This document shows, piece after piece, positions 61,772 to 64,000 of a stretch of 64,000 nt of DNA (position 1 is its first letter; each line of letters starts with the position of its first letter). Below the pieces are notes generated by a model, which was not told the DNA's origin, searched no databases, and was given only the letters and a program-made list of their open reading frames with translations. Both the position numbers and the translations under genes were made by a program. The stretch is from contig NZ_JARDJI010000014.1 in assembly GCF_039907765.1 (NCBI RefSeq), forward strand, positions 57,964 through 121,963. The letters are read 5' to 3'. This DNA is from Aminobacter sp039907765. GTDB taxonomy: Bacteria; Pseudomonadota; Alphaproteobacteria; Rhizobiales; Rhizobiaceae.

Positions 61772-63274
61772 GTGGCAATTTCCGAGCACCTACTGTCGAA
61801 GCTGAACGACCCTGCACTTGCGACGGATCGCGCCCCTGTTGCCGGCGAATGGCTTGGCTGCGGCGATGCGACGGATACATTCGACGTCTTCAATCCGTCC
61901 ACCGGCGAGCTGATCGCAACCCTTCCGAACATGGGCCGAGCGCATGCTGCTCGTGCGATCGACGCGGCCTACGTCGCCCAGAAGGAATGGGCGAAGCGGA
62001 CGGGCAAGGAGCGCGCGGCCATCATGCGCACGCTCCACGACCTCATAGTCACCCATGCCGATGATCTCGCGACGATCCTGACCATGGAAATGGGCAAGCC
62101 GCTGGCGGAATCGCGCGGCGAAATCCTCTATGGCGCGTCCTATGTCGAATGGTTCGGCGAGGAAGCCAAGCGCGCCTATGGCGACATGATCCCGGGCCAC
62201 CAGCGCGACAAGCGCATCATGGTCGTCAAGCAGCCGGTCGGTGTCGTTGCTGCCATCACGCCCTGGAACTTTCCGAATGCCATGCTCGCCCGCAAGTTGG
62301 CGCCGGCGCTGGCCGCGGGGTGCGCCATGGTTGCCAAGCCCGCCGTTGAAACACCGCTCTCCGCGCTGGCCTTAGCGCGCCTTGCCGAATGCGCCGGCGT
62401 TCCTGCCGGCCTCTTCAGCATTATTCTCACGACGGACGTCCTAGAGGTAGGCAAGGAATTCACGTCGAACGACAAGGTCCGCAAACTGACCTTCACGGGT
62501 TCGACCAATGTCGGGCGCATTCTGATGCGGCAGGGCGCCGACCAGATCATGAAGCTCGGCCTGGAACTCGGCGGCAATGCCCCGTTCATCGTCTTCGACG
62601 ATGCAGACCTCGATGCGGCCGTGGAAGGCGCGATGATCGCGAAATACCGCAACAACGGTCAGACCTGCGTCTGCGCCAACCGTTTCTATGTCCAGGCCGG
62701 TGTCTATGATGCCTTCGCGAAAAAGCTGGCCGCCCGCGTTTCGCAGATGAAGGTCGGCGACGGTTTCGAGGACGCTGTCGATGCGGGCCCCCTGATCGAC
62801 CAAAAGGCCCTGGCAAAGGTCGAGGCGCATATAACCGATGCGGTCTCGAAGGGTGCGCGAGTGGCGGTCGGCGGCAAACCGGATGAACGAGGCGGCCTGT
62901 TCTTCCAGCCGACCGTCCTGACGGACGTGGCGCCTGGCATGAAGGTGGCCCGCGAGGAGACCTTCGGCCCGGTCGCTCCGCTCTTCCGCTTCGAGACCGA
63001 GGCGCAGGCGATCGACCTCGCAAACGACACCGAATTCGGCCTTGCGGCATATTTCTATGGGAACGATCTTTCCCGTGTCTTCCGTGTCGGGGAAGCGCTG
63101 GAATACGGTATGGTCGGCATCAACACCGGCCTTATCTCGACCGAGGTCGCGCCCTTCGGCGGCATGAAGCAATCCGGACAGGGCCGGGAGGGATCCAAAT
63201 ACGGGTTGGATGACTATCTTGAGATCAAATATCTTTGCTTGGGACTAACCTCCTCGGAGAGCAATAGCCAATAA
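61772..63274 (+). CDS. gabD: succinate-semialdehyde dehydrogenase (GabD-like)
   Basis: A 500-residue dehydrogenase with the GabD-type segments MEMGKPLAESRGEILYGASY, FGEEAKRAYGD, PWNFPNAMLARKLAPALAAG, catalytic Glu in LELGGNAPFIVFDDADLDAA, catalytic Cys in NGQTCVCANRFYVQAGVYD and PFGGMKQSGQGREGSKYGLD. It oxidises succinate semialdehyde, or a close analogue such as glutarate semialdehyde, into central metabolism. GTG/ATG choice: GTG 61772 has GGGAG upstream. It is the last gene of the cluster. Confidence 0.9.
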   Translation: MAISEHLLSKLNDPALATDRAPVAGEWLGCGDATDTFDVFNPSTGELIATLPNMGRAHAARAIDAAYVAQKEWAKRTGKERAAIMRTLHDLIVTHADDLATILTMEMGKPLAESRGEILYGASYVEWFGEEAKRAYGDMIPGHQRDKRIMVVKQPVGVVAAITPWNFPNAMLARKLAPALAAGCAMVAKPAVETPLSALALARLAECAGVPAGLFSIILTTDVLEVGKEFTSNDKVRKLTFTGSTNVGRILMRQGADQIMKLGLELGGNAPFIVFDDADLDAAVEGAMIAKYRNNGQTCVCANRFYVQAGVYDAFAKKLAARVSQMKVGDGFEDAVDAGPLIDQKALAKVEAHITDAVSKGARVAVGGKPDERGGLFFQPTVLTDVAPGMKVAREETFGPVAPLFRFETEAQAIDLANDTEFGLAAYFYGNDLSRVFRVGEALEYGMVGINTGLISTEVAPFGGMKQSGQGREGSKYGLDDYLEIKYLCLGLTSSESNSQ

Positions 63275-63299
63275 GTTATGTCTTGATGTTGCACGGGGT

Positions 63300-63860
63300 C
63301 ACTTCACTTCAAGACCGAGACTGGAATTGCTCCTGACGCTTCCGATTCCGCCAGCTGCGATGTTCGCCGACGGAGCATGCCGGTGGGAAGGCGTGTGATA
63401 GTTTCCAACCCTGTTCCAGGTCGACACCTTTCCATCCATGCGGTAGAACTGCGGTGTCCACGTTGCGGCGGACGAGAGCCATAAGCCTCCCAAGGCGAGG
63501 GCGGCAGCCGGCCAATATCGCGATGTCATCGTCGCGAGGCCGGCGGTAGTCGCAGCGACACCCCATCATCCCCATCCCGGAAACAGCACGCCGGCGGCCG
63601 TCACCGGATGCGCCGAACCGGTGATGCCGAAGGGCGGTACGGCCATCAGCACGGCCGCCGCCAAATACGGCCCCCGCCCCCACCCCTCCCGAACGCCCTG
63701 ACCATGCGAGCGCATGCACGATGACGAAGGCGAGCGAAGCGACCACCTAAAGCAGGAGCCCCGGCCAGAGATCGGCGGCATAGAAATTGGCGACGCCCTG
63801 CGGCAGGCCGCGCGAGGCGGCGAGGAAGTAGCCGGCCGACACAAGTGCGGCGTGGCAGCG
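63300..63860 (-). pseudogene. traB: conjugation protein TraB, decayed
   Basis: On the minus strand, in several frames: ALVSAGYFLAASRGLPQGVA, NFYAADLWPGLLL with TAG in place of Trp, VVASLAFVIVHALAWSG, then AVPPFGITGSAHPVTAAGVL and TSRYWPAAALALGGLWL, ending near GWKGVDLEQG. This is the C-terminal two-thirds of rhizobial TraB, a membrane protein related to apolipoprotein N-acyltransferase that aids plasmid transfer. At least two frameshifts and one nonsense codon are present. Confidence 0.85.
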
Positions 63861-64000
63861 CTGGGAAATTTACACTCCTTCCAAGACGATTTGGCTCTGG
63901 TCGATATTGGCTGGATCAATTTTAGGTAATGCCTATCGGAACTGGACCGGATTTCGATCTGTTTGCTCAACGTTTGTGGTCTTCAAGAGCTTGATGATCA
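63861..64000. other. end of window, no gene recognised
   Basis: Sequence beyond the traB break shows no gene that I can identify. Confidence 0.4.

Overview
The window reads as accessory DNA of an alphaproteobacterium of the Rhizobium/Ensifer/Mesorhizobium group, probably a plasmid or integrated island. The evidence is GC-rich codon use, a DUF982 protein, an NDUFS4-like complex I protein, relics of conjugation genes (trbI with DUF2274, traB), rhizobial IS66/IS110/IS21/ISL3/IS5 elements and a large catabolic/ABC-transport operon. No rRNA gene, intact tRNA gene, CRISPR array or replication origin was seen. Organism and replicon type are inferences from gene content.

Layout. 1-1.1 kb: end of a small heat-shock protein gene, an ETC complex I subunit gene and a DUF982 gene. 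1.15-6.9 kb: a decayed IS66 element. A solitary tyrosine-recombinase element with about 88-bp inverted ends is nested in its tnpB, and an IS110-type element splits its tnpC remains. 6.9-10.2 kb: a monooxygenase-like gene and, on the minus strand, a two-component Rieske oxygenase operon resembling glycine-betaine demethylase, preceded by a clear cobalamin riboswitch. 10.6-12.3 kb: conjugation relics and an etfA fragment. 12.3-19.2 kb: a defence-like stretch with a trypsin-like protease fused to an IS66 fragment, a PD-(D/E)XK-type protein, a broken xthA, an AbiE toxin-antitoxin pair and an OLD/GajA-like nuclease. 19.2-25.8 kb: a second IS66 whose tnpB carries a Recombinase-in-Trio (RIT) element, followed by an ISL3 element. 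25.8-30.6 kb: an ATPase fragment, an Xre/RES toxin-antitoxin operon with two further genes, and the broken remains (qatC, qatD) of a Qat anti-phage system cut by IS21. 30.6-40.6 kb: IS21, an Fnr-type regulator scrap, an IS5 element with a passenger gene, and an IS110 element whose leader received a 4.3-kb IS66-family transposon. That transposon has matching 14-bp ends and an 8-bp target duplication, and it carries an ECF41 sigma factor and a carboxymuconolactone-decarboxylase-like gene. Both cargo genes have matches to the ECF41 promoter.

40.9-46.1 kb: a type I secretion pair (HlyB/HlyD type) with an AT-rich membrane-protein gene and a frameshifted repeat-bearing gene. 46.4-51.9 kb: small genes and relics (HNH, lipoprotein, XRE regulator, large serine recombinase, IS3, IS5, IS110, aldehyde dehydrogenase). 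52-63.3 kb: an intact catabolic cluster. A divergent GntR/FCD repressor with a TGGTATACCA operator faces an amino-acid-synthesis-family protein, an alpha/beta hydrolase, a flavin reductase, a luciferase-like monooxygenase, an aldehyde dehydrogenase, a NIPSNAP protein, a polyamine-type ABC importer and a succinate-semialdehyde dehydrogenase. This suggests uptake of a small cationic or nitrogenous compound, FMN-dependent oxidation, hydrolysis, and oxidation of aldehydes towards succinate. 63.3-63.9 kb is a decayed traB.

The best candidates for new biology are the IS66-family transposon carrying an ECF41-CMD switch, the B12 riboswitch in front of a Rieske oxygenase operon, and the two tyrosine-recombinase elements nested in IS66 tnpB genes with their core-site structures.
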